From assembly GCA_964549135.1 (NCBI GenBank), contig CAZJUJ010000001.1:34078-98077 (forward strand): a stretch of 64,000 nucleotides of DNA, given 5' to 3'. This stretch comes from RUG563 sp964549135. GTDB lineage: Bacteria; Bacillota; Clostridia; Christensenellales; Aristaeellaceae. The notes beneath the pieces were generated by a model, which was given only the letters and a program-made list of their open reading frames with translations, did not search any database and had not been told where the DNA came from. Position numbers and translations under genes: made by a program. Of the stretch, positions 7,123 to 15,811 are shown piece by piece. The stretch's first letter is position 1, and each line of letters starts with the position of its first letter.

Positions 7123-7482
7123 TTACGGAACGGCCTTGGTGGCGATTACATCCACCCCGGTATTGCATACGTTGGCAATCAGCACATCCCCTGCCTGAAT
7201 GGGGGCCTCAAAGGGCTTTTCCATCACGGCGCGCATGCATTCATCGATCATTTTCTTGGGGATGGGGGTGCGGGTTTTCAGGCTGACGGGCATTTCCCGA
7301 TCCCGCACCGGGGCCACGGCAGTAACCATCCGCAGGGGAGAAACGCATTCCTGACGGGCATAGGCATCGCCCCGCTTGCAGGTATTGCCGCTTACGCTGA
7401 GTACATGCTCGCCCTCATGGCTTACCTCCATGCGGCAGCCCACCGGGCAATTGATACAGGTAATGATTTCAGTAGTGATCAT
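7123..7482 (-). CDS. DUF1667 family cysteine-rich protein
   Basis: 119 residues beginning MITTEIITCINCPVGC. Cysteines are arranged as CINCPVGC, then GNTCKRGDAYARQEC, a pattern suited to zinc or an iron-sulfur centre, followed by the conserved VSPLRMVT and IPKKMIDE segments of DUF1667. In many Clostridia this small protein is encoded beside glycerol-3-P dehydrogenase and an FAD/NAD oxidoreductase; neither partner is here. The start at 7482 has GAGGATG 6 bases upstream; an in-frame ATG at 7497 overlaps the pepV stop. Function is not established. Confidence 0.85.
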   Translation of the reverse strand: MITTEIITCINCPVGCRMEVSHEGEHVLSVSGNTCKRGDAYARQECVSPLRMVTAVAPVRDREMPVSLKTRTPIPKKMIDECMRAVMEKPFEAPIQAGDVLIANVCNTGVDVIATKAVP

Positions 7483-7493
7483 GGCGTTCATCC

Positions 7494-8867
7494 TCATTTC
7501 TTTTCGCCGGCCAGGCGCATGATGGCCCGGGCAAAGATCCGGGCGTTCTGATAGAACGATTCCTCGGGAATGTATTCATCGGCCTGATGGGCCATTTCCT
7601 CTTCTCCGGGGAAAAGCGCGCCAAAGGCCACGCCCTCCTCCATGGACTGGGCATAGGTGCCGCCGCCGATGGCGATGGTCTTTTTCTCCAGGCCCGTCAC
7701 CTCATGATAGGCCTCCAGCAGCTCCTGTACCAGGCTGGTATCGGCACTGACATAATGGGGCTCATGGGAATGGGGCATGGTCACCTCAAAATTCGAAAGC
7801 CGCATTTTCACCTGGGCCAGCATTCTTTCCGCATTCAGCAGCACGGGATAGCGGATATCCATCAGCGCCTCTACCCGTCCATTCTCAATGCGGATCATAT
7901 CCAGGCTGCAGGTCAGCGGCCCGGAAAGGGCGTCCTGCATGGCGATGCCCAGGTTTTCGCCGCCATAGGTCATGCCGATGGCCTCCGCCATATCCTTAAG
8001 CGCGCCCCTGGCCCCCAGCTCCTTAAAGATCAGCAGCATCTGGCCGATGGCATTGCGGCCATGACTGGGGAAGGCGGCGTGCCCGGTCATGCCCACGGTT
8101 TCCAGGGAAACCAGGCCGTTTTCCGCCCTGGCGCTGACCGGGAAGCCCAGCTTCCTGCCCGCTTCCTCCGCAGCGGCAGCCAGAGCCGCATCGCCCTTGA
8201 CCACAGCGGCGGCAAAGCCGGGAATCACATTGGCCCTTTCGCCCACCTGCATGGAAACCACCTGCAGCCCTTCGCTGCTGAGCGCCCCCGCAAGGCAGAT
8301 ATGCGCGCCGCCCTTTTCGATATTGATCACCGGATAATTGGCATCCGGGCTGAAGCCGGAGCGGGGCATGGTTTCCTTGGTCTTGTAATACCGAAGATCG
8401 GCCGAGCCGCATTCCTCATCGCAGCCCAGAATCAGGCGCACCTTGCGCCCCAGCGGAATGCCCGCCTCCTTCACCGCCCGCAGGGCATACAGGGCGGCGA
8501 CGGCAGGGCCCTTGTCATCGCTGGTGCCGCGGCCATAGATTTTTCCGTCGATCCGCTGCGCGCCGAAGGGATCCCGGCTCCAGCCGTCCCCGGCGGGCAC
8601 CACATCCAGATGGGCCAGAATGGCCAGGGCTTCATAATCATCCCCTTCGCCCAGATCCGCATGCCCGGCATAGCCGTCGACAATCTTGGTTTTCAGGCCC
8701 ATTTTTTCGCAGTCCGCCATGGCCTGCTCCAGCGCCCGGCGGTTTTCCGCGCCAAAGGGCGCGCCGGGGGCAGGATCGCCCTTGACGCTGGGAATCCTGA
8801 CCCAGCGCTGCAGGGTTTCCATCATTTCTTCCCGATAATTCTGCAGCAGTTCATCCACACGCTTCAT
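7494..8867 (-). CDS. pepV: Xaa-His-type dipeptidase PepV (peptidase M20A)
   Basis: 457 residues. Dizinc dipeptidase of the M20 family, cytoplasmic, cleaving dipeptides with broad N-terminal specificity. Metal and catalytic motifs: AHLDVVPAGDGW, GRGTSDDKGP, GCDEECGSAD (general base Glu), FSPDANYPV, and MTGHAAFPSHGRNA in the lid/dimerisation domain; the terminal metal ligand lies in EMAHQADEYI. The open frame continues to 8975, but ATG 8867 has GAGGAGGAATAAGAAA before it, inside the end of patB, so the ribosome site is shared with the patB stop region. Confidence 0.93.
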   Translation of the reverse strand: MKRVDELLQNYREEMMETLQRWVRIPSVKGDPAPGAPFGAENRRALEQAMADCEKMGLKTKIVDGYAGHADLGEGDDYEALAILAHLDVVPAGDGWSRDPFGAQRIDGKIYGRGTSDDKGPAVAALYALRAVKEAGIPLGRKVRLILGCDEECGSADLRYYKTKETMPRSGFSPDANYPVINIEKGGAHICLAGALSSEGLQVVSMQVGERANVIPGFAAAVVKGDAALAAAAEEAGRKLGFPVSARAENGLVSLETVGMTGHAAFPSHGRNAIGQMLLIFKELGARGALKDMAEAIGMTYGGENLGIAMQDALSGPLTCSLDMIRIENGRVEALMDIRYPVLLNAERMLAQVKMRLSNFEVTMPHSHEPHYVSADTSLVQELLEAYHEVTGLEKKTIAIGGGTYAQSMEEGVAFGALFPGEEEMAHQADEYIPEESFYQNARIFARAIMRLAGEKK

Positions 8868-8871
8868 TTTC

Positions 8872-10044
8872 TTATTCCTCCTCAAGCGCCGCCGCCATAC
8901 GCCGGATTCCTTCCTCCAGCATCCTGCGGGGACAGCCGAAATTGATTCGCATAAAGGCTTCGCCCTCATCGCCAAAGAACGTGCCCGCCGTCAGCGCCAC
9001 GCCCGCCGCCCGGAAGCTCTCCTGCATTTCCTGGCAGGTCTTTCCGTAGGCGCTTAAATTAAGCCAGGCAAGATAGGTGGCCTCCACCGGGGTCAGAATC
9101 GCCCGGGGCAGATGCTTCTTCACCAGCTCTGCCAGCGCCTTCCGGTTTTCATCCAGGTATTCCATTAGTCCATCCAGCCAGGCATCCCCCTGCTCATAGG
9201 CGGCCCTGGTGGCGTAAAGGGCAAAGGTATTGCCGCTGGTGACCCCGGCGGCGTTCAGCGCATCGCCGATCTTCTCCAATAGCGCCGGGCAGAAGCAGAC
9301 GCAGGCCGCCTGCTGAAGCCCCGCCACGTTAAAGGTCTTGCTGGCGGCGCAGAACATGATCGCCCGCTTCTCTGCCCCGGGCAGGGAAAGCAAGGGCACA
9401 AACTGCCGGGGCGCATAGACGAAATCCGCATGGATTTCATCGCTGACAATATTCACATCATATTTTTCCGCCAGGGAAAGCAGCTTTTCCAGTTCCTCCC
9501 GCCGCCAGGCACGGGAAACGGGATTATGGGGATTGCAGAGCATGATCAGCTTCGCCCCGGCCTTGAGGGCCTTTTCCATGCCGGGCAGATTCATTTCATA
9601 GCTTCCGTCTTCTCCCCGAAGCAGGCTCACCTTTTCCGCAACGCGGTGATTGGCCTCAATGGCGGCATAGAAGGGGCCGTAAACCGGGGTGAAAATGGCC
9701 ACCTTATCTCCCTCCGCCGTCAGGGCACGCACGCAGGTTTTCAGCCCCGTTACCACGCAGGGCAGCATGCGGCTCTGCCCCTTTTCAATCGTCAGTTGAT
9801 GGCGGCGCTGCCAATAGCCGCGCAGGGCCGCCTCATCCGCTCCGTCATCCAGATTATAGCCGAAGCAGGGATGCTGCGCCCTTTCCGCAATGGCGTCCAT
9901 AATCGGCTGCGCGCAGCGGAAATCCATATCCGCCACCCATAGCGGCAGCCCGTTTTCCCCCAGCACCTCAGGATCATCCCATTTTTCGCAGCGGGTATTC
10001 CGTCTTTCCAGCCCCGCATCAAAAAATGCCCGGTCGTATTTCAT
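8872..10044 (-). CDS. patB: PatB/MalY-type aminotransferase (cystathionine beta-lyase)
   Basis: 390 residues. Fold-type I PLP enzyme; family members cleave C-S bonds of cystathionine or cysteine conjugates. Seen: LPLWVADMDFRCAQPI, VVTGLKTCVRALT, TPVYGPFYAAIE, LCNPHNPVSRAW, NIVSDEIHADFVY and the PLP lysine in ASKTFNVAGLQQA. It overlaps the methyltransferase stop by 4 bases (ATGA, 10041-10044) with GGAGGCAAGAAGGA upstream. The exact substrate is unknown; some family members are transcriptional co-regulators. Confidence 0.9.
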   Translation of the reverse strand: MKYDRAFFDAGLERRNTRCEKWDDPEVLGENGLPLWVADMDFRCAQPIMDAIAERAQHPCFGYNLDDGADEAALRGYWQRRHQLTIEKGQSRMLPCVVTGLKTCVRALTAEGDKVAIFTPVYGPFYAAIEANHRVAEKVSLLRGEDGSYEMNLPGMEKALKAGAKLIMLCNPHNPVSRAWRREELEKLLSLAEKYDVNIVSDEIHADFVYAPRQFVPLLSLPGAEKRAIMFCAASKTFNVAGLQQAACVCFCPALLEKIGDALNAAGVTSGNTFALYATRAAYEQGDAWLDGLMEYLDENRKALAELVKKHLPRAILTPVEATYLAWLNLSAYGKTCQEMQESFRAAGVALTAGTFFGDEGEAFMRINFGCPRRMLEEGIRRMAAALEEE

Positions 10045-10643
10045 TCCTTCTTGCCTCCCCGGCAGCGGATCACCCAGAATCCGCCGCTTTTTTCGATGGT
10101 ATCCACTTCTTCAAAAATGGTCTGCAGATATCTTTTGGCCGATTCCGCCCCCTGCTGCTTGCGGATGACCAGATACATTTCCCCCTGGGGCTTCAATTGC
10201 CGCGCGCTCTGGGCAAAGAGGGCGTAGATCACCTGCTTGCCCGCCCGGATCGGGGGATTGGTGATGATATAATCAAATTCGCCGGGCACGTTCTCAAGGC
10301 CGCTGCTGAGCGCCGTGCTGGCGGTCACGCCGTTATCCCGGGCATTTTTCCCGGCCAAGGCAAGGGCGCGCTCGTTTACATCGCTCATGACCACCGCGCA
10401 GCCCGGCCAGTTTTTGCCGATGCTCACGCCCACCGGGCCCCAGCCGCAGCCCAGATCCAGCACCCTGCCGCATATTTCCTCCGGCAGCGCGCGCAGCAGC
10501 ACATCCGTGCCAAAGTCCACTTCGCCCCGGGAAAATACCCCGGCGTCCGTGGTGAAATGCAGGGCATGCCCCCGATAGGTATATTCGCAGGAGGCATAGC
10601 GATGGGCGCTTTCCGGGGAAGACGTATAATAATGCTCGCTCAT
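10041..10643 (-). CDS. Class I methyltransferase, RsmC/YbxB type
   Basis: 200 residues. SAM-dependent methyltransferase of the small single-domain RsmC-like group. Motifs: GVFSRGEVDFGTDVLL, VLDLGCGWGPVGV (SAM motif I), SDVNERALALAGKNA (motif II), and YIITNPPIRAGK (NPP catalytic motif IV for exocyclic amino groups of nucleobases). The probable target is 16S rRNA guanine by analogy; not proven. It is coupled by ATGA overlaps to both neighbours. Confidence 0.88.
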   Translation of the reverse strand: MSEHYYTSSPESAHRYASCEYTYRGHALHFTTDAGVFSRGEVDFGTDVLLRALPEEICGRVLDLGCGWGPVGVSIGKNWPGCAVVMSDVNERALALAGKNARDNGVTASTALSSGLENVPGEFDYIITNPPIRAGKQVIYALFAQSARQLKPQGEMYLVIRKQQGAESAKRYLQTIFEEVDTIEKSGGFWVIRCRGGKKE

Positions 10644-11350
10644 TTTGGTATCCCCGCCGCTGCATACAGCGCGGCCTCCTCCTCCTTTGTCAGCTCCCGG
10701 TATTCGCCGGGCCGCAGCCCTTCATCCAGCCGGATGGGCCCAAAGGACGCCCGATGCAGGGCAAGCACCGGCTTTCCCCGGGCCCCGAACATCCTTTTCA
10801 CCTGGTGATATTTGCCCTCCTGCACCGTAAGCCGCCCCAGGGAGGGGGTAAGAATCTCCAGCTTTGCGGGCAGGGCGGTAAAATCCTTTAAGGCGATGCC
10901 CTGGCTGAAGGCGCTTGCATCCGCTTCATCCAGTACGCCCTCCACCTGCGCCTCATAGACCTTATCCACATGCCGCCCCGGGGCAATCAGCCGATGGGCC
11001 AGATTGCCGTCCGTGGTCAGCAGCAGCACGCCGGTGGTATCCTTATCCAGCCGCCCCACGGGCATGCAGCCCATGGCCCGATAGCTGCCGGGCAGCAGAT
11101 CCATCACCGTCCTCTGCCGCCGGTCGTCACAGGCGGTCAGCACCCCGGCGGGCTTGTAAAGCAGAAGATGCCGGGTCAGCCGGGTATCCAGTACTCTTCC
11201 ATCCAGGGTAATCAGCGCGTCCTCCGCCACGTTTTCCGTTCCGCTTTTTGCCGTCACGCCATTGATCGCCACCCGGCCCGCCCGGATCAGCCCCCGGCTT
11301 TCGCTGCGGGTGGCGGCCCCCAAATTGCTCAGTAGCTTATCCAGCCGCAT
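10640..11350 (-). CDS. Pseudouridine synthase, RsuA/RluB family
   Basis: 236 residues. S4 RNA-binding domain (MRLDKLLSNLGAATRSES, RAGRVAINGV) followed by the RsuA-type catalytic domain with GRLDKDTTGVLLLTTDG, whose first Asp is the nucleophile, and KYHQVKRMFGARG. It isomerises uridine in rRNA; 16S position 516 is the RsuA site, but an RluB/E-like role cannot be excluded. The frame runs to 11425, but ATG 11350 starts at the S4 domain and has GGGAGG upstream. It overlaps the membrane-protein gene by 14 bases. Confidence 0.9.
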   Translation of the reverse strand: MRLDKLLSNLGAATRSESRGLIRAGRVAINGVTAKSGTENVAEDALITLDGRVLDTRLTRHLLLYKPAGVLTACDDRRQRTVMDLLPGSYRAMGCMPVGRLDKDTTGVLLLTTDGNLAHRLIAPGRHVDKVYEAQVEGVLDEADASAFSQGIALKDFTALPAKLEILTPSLGRLTVQEGKYHQVKRMFGARGKPVLALHRASFGPIRLDEGLRPGEYRELTKEEEAALYAAAGIPK

Positions 11351-12269
11351 GGCCGCCTCCCTGCGCATCCCATTCCCGGGAGAGATGGCGCACCAGCACC
11401 GCATTGCGCATTTTCCGCAGCGCACAGAAGGGCAGATACAAAAGCAGAAAAACCAGTGCCAGCAGAAGCAGCTCTTTCCCCGGCAGCGGGGCCTTGATCA
11501 GGCGCATCACGCTCTGCAGCAGCAGCTTATTGCTGGTCACGCGCAGATTTCCCGCCGCATAGGGCATAAGCACCGCCAGCGCCCCCACAAGCGCGGGCAG
11601 GGAAAGCAGGAGATTGACAAGCGTATTCCCGGCCAGCATGCCCCGCCCCCGGAAGCGCACCTTCCGGGCGCAGCGATACACGCCCCGGGCCCCAAGCCTT
11701 CCTGCGGGCAGATATTCCATGGACATATCCCGCCGCCAGCCAAGGGCAAAGACCACCGCCAGCAAAAGCAGCAGCGCAAAAACCACAATCAGGCCCCGAT
11801 CCAGGGTGGGCTCCACGCCCAGCAGCGCGGCAAAGCGCTGGATATAGCCGCCCATGGCATTGAAGGGCAGATATTCCATGCCATAGAGAAACAGCCCGGC
11901 GCCCGCAAGAAAGGGCAGCCCCCACAATAGCCCCCGGGCATAGCGCATCAGCGCGCAGCGGAAATACGCTCCGTAGGGAAAGGGCCTTTCGGGCGGCAGC
12001 CCCGGCGCGGCGCAGGCCCGCAGGGCCGATCCCGCCCAGAAGCGCAGAGGCAGAACCAGAAAAAGATTCATAAACGCCCAGGGAATCAGCCAGCCCCAGG
12101 CGGGAAGAAAAAGGAAGGGCAGCTGCTTGACAAACAGAACCAGCATCAGCAGCGCCGGCAGCCGGAGCAGCACCTGCGAAAGCATGATCCATGTGATTTT
12201 TCCGCCCCGGGCAAGAAACGCCCGCCGGGCCGCCCGGCCCACAGAGGCCCGCGTGTTTTCCCTCCTCAT
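11337..12269 (-). CDS. Multi-pass membrane protein of unknown function
   Basis: 310 residues, very basic N-terminus, then about six hydrophobic segments (roughly residues 28-50, 56-78, 118-135, 160-180, 222-245, 278-297). I do not recognise a family; the layout with an amphipathic Arg-rich start recalls DUF975-like Clostridial membrane proteins, but similarity is too weak to assign. It is the first gene of a minus operon that continues through rsuA-type, rsmC-type, patB, pepV, DUF1667 and manA. Confidence 0.75.
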   Translation of the reverse strand: MRRENTRASVGRAARRAFLARGGKITWIMLSQVLLRLPALLMLVLFVKQLPFLFLPAWGWLIPWAFMNLFLVLPLRFWAGSALRACAAPGLPPERPFPYGAYFRCALMRYARGLLWGLPFLAGAGLFLYGMEYLPFNAMGGYIQRFAALLGVEPTLDRGLIVVFALLLLLAVVFALGWRRDMSMEYLPAGRLGARGVYRCARKVRFRGRGMLAGNTLVNLLLSLPALVGALAVLMPYAAGNLRVTSNKLLLQSVMRLIKAPLPGKELLLLALVFLLLYLPFCALRKMRNAVLVRHLSREWDAQGGGHAAG

Positions 12270-12313
12270 GCCGCACCCGCTTTCCTTTCTTCCCTGCTTT
12301 TCATTCCGGCATC

Positions 12314-12342
12314 ATTATAACGCAAACCCGCCCCGAATGCAA
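12314..12342 (-). promoter_or_regulatory. Promoter of the 12.3-6.2 kb minus operon
   Basis: TTGCAT (12337-12342), spacer 17, TATAAT (12314-12319), 45 bases before the membrane-protein start. Confidence 0.75.
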
Positions 12343-12423
12343 CCAAAAAGGGCGAAGGGGAAAAGGGCGTGCAGGTTTTTTTCGGGGATTTCCCGCTTTT
12401 TTTGCCGATTTGCCCTTCTTGAT

Positions 12424-12452
12424 TTGACAAATGCTTAAAAACACGCTATCAT
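12424..12452 (+). promoter_or_regulatory. Promoter of the cyclophilin-zapA-U32 operon
   Basis: TTGACA (12424-12429), spacer 17, TATCAT (12447-12452). The ~85-base leader contains a GGGGATTTCCCC inverted repeat. Confidence 0.8.
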
Positions 12453-12547
12453 GCATGTTGGGGGGATTTCCCCTGCGGGCAAGGGGCGGCTTATGCGCCC
12501 TTCCGGCCCAATCCCTGCTTTCTATCGAGGATGGAGGAATGAAAAAA

Positions 12548-13072
12548 ATGAGTGAACAGAAGCATCCTACTTTTACCATTATCATGGAAAACGGCGATGA
12601 AATGAAGGGCGAATTGTATCCCGAATACGCGCCCCAGTCCGTGGGCAATTTTGCCGCCCTGGCCAACAGCGGCTTCTATGACGGGCTGATTTTCCATCGC
12701 GTCATTCCCGGCTTCATGATTCAGGGCGGCTGCCCCAAGGGCATCGGCGTGGGCGGCCCCGGCTATAATATCAAGGGCGAATTTGCGCAGAACGGCGTAA
12801 AGAATCCCCTGAAGCATACCTATGGCGTGCTGAGCATGGCCCGGGCGATGCATCCCGATTCCGCCGGCTCCCAGTTCTTTATCATGACCAGCAATTCCCC
12901 CCATCTGGATGGTGCCTATGCCGCCTTCGGCAAGGTGCTTGAGGGCATGGAGGCCGCCGATAAAATCGTTTCCGTTCCCCGGGATGCCATGGATAAGCCC
13001 CTGGAGCCCCAGAAAATCCAGTCGATCCGGGTGGATACCTTGGGCGATAATTATCCCTTCGAGCAATTATGA
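12548..13072 (+). CDS. Peptidyl-prolyl cis-trans isomerase, cyclophilin type
   Basis: 174 residues. Cytoplasmic cyclophilin that isomerises X-Pro bonds. Seen: FHRVIPGFMIQGG with the catalytic Arg, GVLSMARA, GSQFFIMT and LDGAYAAFGKV (tryptophan site replaced, as in many bacterial forms). No signal peptide. Two starts are close: ATG 12539 (GGAGGA only one base away) and ATG 12548 (GGAGG 10 bases away); the latter is preferred. The stop overlaps the zapA start (ATGA, 13069-13072). Confidence 0.93.
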   Translation: MSEQKHPTFTIIMENGDEMKGELYPEYAPQSVGNFAALANSGFYDGLIFHRVIPGFMIQGGCPKGIGVGGPGYNIKGEFAQNGVKNPLKHTYGVLSMARAMHPDSAGSQFFIMTSNSPHLDGAYAAFGKVLEGMEAADKIVSVPRDAMDKPLEPQKIQSIRVDTLGDNYPFEQL

Positions 13073-13356
13073 TCATTAAAAAAGGGGAGCAATCCTACAC
13101 GCTCCGCATTGCGGGCCGGGATTATACCCTCAAAAGCACCGATTCTGCCGAGCATGTGCGCAGGGTGGCGGTGTATGTGGATCGGAAGATTGCCGAAACC
13201 GGCTCCAGCGGCTTTGTAAACAGGGAAACGGCGGCGGTGATTGCCGGGCTTTCCATGGCGGATGAATTATTGACCGCGCAGGATGACAACACCCGTCTGA
13301 GGCGGGAATTGATGCAGGCGCGGCAGGAGCTGAATGAACTGAAGCATGCCAAATGA
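13069..13356 (+). CDS. zapA: Cell division protein ZapA
   Basis: 95 residues. ZapA binds FtsZ and stabilises the Z-ring. The N-terminal domain shows LRIAGRDYTLKSTDSAEHVRR followed by VDRKIAE, then a C-terminal coiled coil (about residues 55-92, DDNTRLRRELMQARQELNEL). Coupled to the cyclophilin by ATGA, and its 3' end overlaps the U32 gene by 11 bases. The order zapA-U32-mutS2 is common in Clostridia. Confidence 0.92.
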   Translation: MIIKKGEQSYTLRIAGRDYTLKSTDSAEHVRRVAVYVDRKIAETGSSGFVNRETAAVIAGLSMADELLTAQDDNTRLRRELMQARQELNELKHAK

Positions 13357-15688
13357 ATTGGAGCTGCTTGCCCCGGCGGGCAGCATGGATGCGCTGAAAG
13401 CGGCGCTGGCCAACGGTGCGGATGCGGTGTATCTGGGCGCATCCGCATTTGGCGCGCGCGCAAGCGCCGGCTTTGACGAAAGTGCCCTGCGGGATGCCCT
13501 TTCGCTTTGCCATCTCTATCGGAAAAAGGTGTATGTCACCGTCAATATCCTGGTCAAGGAAAGGGAATTGCCGTCCGTCCGCAATACCCTTTCTTTGCTT
13601 TCCCGTCTGGGCGCGGATGCCGTGCTGCTGCAGGATCTGGGGCTGATGAAGATCTGCCGGGAGGAATTTCCCGAATTAACCATTCACGCCAGCACCCAGA
13701 TGGCGCTGCATCACGCCTCCGGGGCTGCGCTGCTGAAGGAGCTTGGGGCCAGGCGCGCCGTGCTGGCCCGGGAATGCGATCTTGCCGCCATCCGGCGCGC
13801 CGCCGAAACCGGCATGGAAATCGAGGCCTTCTGCCATGGTGCGCTCTGCGTATCCTGCAGCGGGCAATGCCTGCTTTCCTCCATGATCGGGGGCCGCAGC
13901 GGCAATCGGGGCCGGTGCGCCCAGCCCTGCCGCCTGCCCTATACCTATCAGGGCAAAACCGGCGCCTTCCTCTCCCCCCGGGATCTCTGCGCCCGGGATG
14001 CGCTGCAGGAAATGGCGGATGCCGGGGTCTATTCCTTCAAAATCGAGGGGCGGCTCAAGCGCCCGGAATATGTGGCCGTGGTTACCCGCGCCTACCGCAG
14101 GGCGCTGGATGCCGTGCTGGAAAATCGCTTTGCCCCCGCCTCTCAGGAGGAAAAAGAGGGGCTGACCCAGATTTTTTCCCGGGGCGGCTTTACCAAAGGC
14201 TATATCGGGTCAGAGCGGGATGCCGCCATCATCGATCCCTCCCGGGTTACCCCTGCTGGCCTGCCCCTGGGCAGGGTGGAGCGCTGCTATCAGCGGGGCG
14301 GCGCGCTGCTGGCAGATGTGCGCCTTGTGCGCCCGCTGCATCAGGGTGATGGCCTTGAAATCGGCGATCAGGCCCTGCGCTATTCCGGCCCGGAGGTGGA
14401 GCAGGGCAAAACGGCCGTTCTGCGGCTTCGGGATCGGGTAAGCATCGGCGCTTCCGTGCGCCGCACCGAGGATGAGCGTCAATTGGCCCAGGCCCGGGAA
14501 ACCTATGAGGGCGAGCGGCTTCATCAGGCCCTTTCCATTCCCTTTGACGCCCATATGACCGCCCTGCCCGGCGCGCCCCTTTCCCTGTATGTGACGGATG
14601 GGGAAAGCCATGTGACCGCAATGGGAGAAAGCTGCCGGGCGGCGGAAAAGAAGGCGCTGGATCCGGAAAGCGCCCGCCGCGCCCTGGAAAAAACCGGTGG
14701 CACTGCCTTTTCCCTGCGGGAGCTTACCCTGGATACGGAAAACGCCTTTGTGCCCGCCGCTTCCCTGAACGCCCTGCGCAGGGAGGCGCTGGAAGAGCTT
14801 ACCCAGGCGCGCGTTTTCGCCCATCCCCGCGTTTCTCAGCCCGCCCGCGTCTTTTCGGCCCCCGGGTATGTGCCTGCCGCCCCCCGGCTGCTGGCGCGCA
14901 CCGGGGATTTTGACGAAATCCCCCTGCTTCTTGCCGCCGGTGCGGATGAGGTGCTTTTCGCGCCCCGGGATTACCGGGAAAGCGCCCTGCGTCCCCTGCT
15001 TCGGCGTTTCCCGGAAAAGACCCGGCTGGTGATGCCCGTCCAGTGCCGGGAGGAAACCTGGGCTCAATTGCTTTCCCTCGCCCGGGAATATGGCCTTTCC
15101 CTCTGCCTTTCCAGCCCCGGGCAATTGCAGCCCGGCGATTTTTCGGTCATGGCCGGGGAGGGCATTCCCGTTATGAATGGGGAGGCCGCCCGGATGCTTT
15201 CGTCCCTTGGCTGCCAGAGCGTTACCCTGTCCCGGGAATTATCCGGGCAGGAAATCATCGATCTTCCCCGGGATGTATGCGAATATATTCTGCCCGTGTA
15301 TGGCCGGGCCCGGCTGATGGTGCTGAATCATTGCCCCATGCGCACCCAGCTGCAGTTAAAGACGGGCCGGGAGGCCTGCACGCTCTGCGCCCAGGGAAAG
15401 GGCGCAGCGGGCACCTGCCTGCAGGATCGGATGAACGCCCGCTATCCCCTTTTCCCCCTGCATCTGCCCGAGGGCTGCCTGGTGGAAATGATGGCGGATC
15501 GTCCCCTGCATCTTTCCGGGCTGCTGGGCGCGCTGCCGCCCGTTTCCTATCTGCTGCAGTTTACCGATGAGCCCTCCGCCCTCCGGCAGCAGCTGCTGGG
15601 CCATTATCGCGCGCTGCTGCTGGGCAAGACCCCCGCGCCGCTTAAACTCAGCGGCACGACGGGCCGCTTTGAGGAGGGCGTATTGTAG
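13346..15688 (+). CDS. Peptidase U32 family protein, long form with DUF3656 region
   Basis: 780 residues. N-terminal TIM-barrel U32 domain: LELLAPAGSMDALKAAL, GADAVYLG, HASTQMALHHASG, and the cysteine set in FCHGALCVSCSGQCLLS plus RCAQPCRLPY. Members of this group (RlhA, TrhP) hydroxylate 23S rRNA or tRNA using these cysteines, probably holding an Fe-S cluster; older annotation calls them collagenase-like. The long C-terminal extension fits DUF3656-containing forms and has a further Cys group (HCPMRTQ, CTLC, GTCLQDR). RNA modification is more likely than proteolysis, by family knowledge. Confidence 0.9.
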   Translation: MPNELELLAPAGSMDALKAALANGADAVYLGASAFGARASAGFDESALRDALSLCHLYRKKVYVTVNILVKERELPSVRNTLSLLSRLGADAVLLQDLGLMKICREEFPELTIHASTQMALHHASGAALLKELGARRAVLARECDLAAIRRAAETGMEIEAFCHGALCVSCSGQCLLSSMIGGRSGNRGRCAQPCRLPYTYQGKTGAFLSPRDLCARDALQEMADAGVYSFKIEGRLKRPEYVAVVTRAYRRALDAVLENRFAPASQEEKEGLTQIFSRGGFTKGYIGSERDAAIIDPSRVTPAGLPLGRVERCYQRGGALLADVRLVRPLHQGDGLEIGDQALRYSGPEVEQGKTAVLRLRDRVSIGASVRRTEDERQLAQARETYEGERLHQALSIPFDAHMTALPGAPLSLYVTDGESHVTAMGESCRAAEKKALDPESARRALEKTGGTAFSLRELTLDTENAFVPAASLNALRREALEELTQARVFAHPRVSQPARVFSAPGYVPAAPRLLARTGDFDEIPLLLAAGADEVLFAPRDYRESALRPLLRRFPEKTRLVMPVQCREETWAQLLSLAREYGLSLCLSSPGQLQPGDFSVMAGEGIPVMNGEAARMLSSLGCQSVTLSRELSGQEIIDLPRDVCEYILPVYGRARLMVLNHCPMRTQLQLKTGREACTLCAQGKGAAGTCLQDRMNARYPLFPLHLPEGCLVEMMADRPLHLSGLLGALPPVSYLLQFTDEPSALRQQLLGHYRALLLGKTPAPLKLSGTTGRFEEGVL

Positions 15689-15761
15689 GCCCGCCGGGCT
15701 GCCGTCTTTCCGGCAAAAACGACCGCCCTGTGAACAGATTTTGAATTTTCTTTCCTGCGCA

Positions 15762-15790
15762 TTGCATTGCATAAAAAAAGACCGTATACT
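15762..15790 (+). promoter_or_regulatory. mutS2 promoter
   Basis: TTGCAT (15762-15767), spacer 17, TATACT (15785-15790), 21 bases before the ATG. This makes mutS2 independently transcribed from the zapA-U32 operon. Confidence 0.7.
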
Positions 15791-15811
15791 GCATTCTGGA
15801 GGGATTCTATT

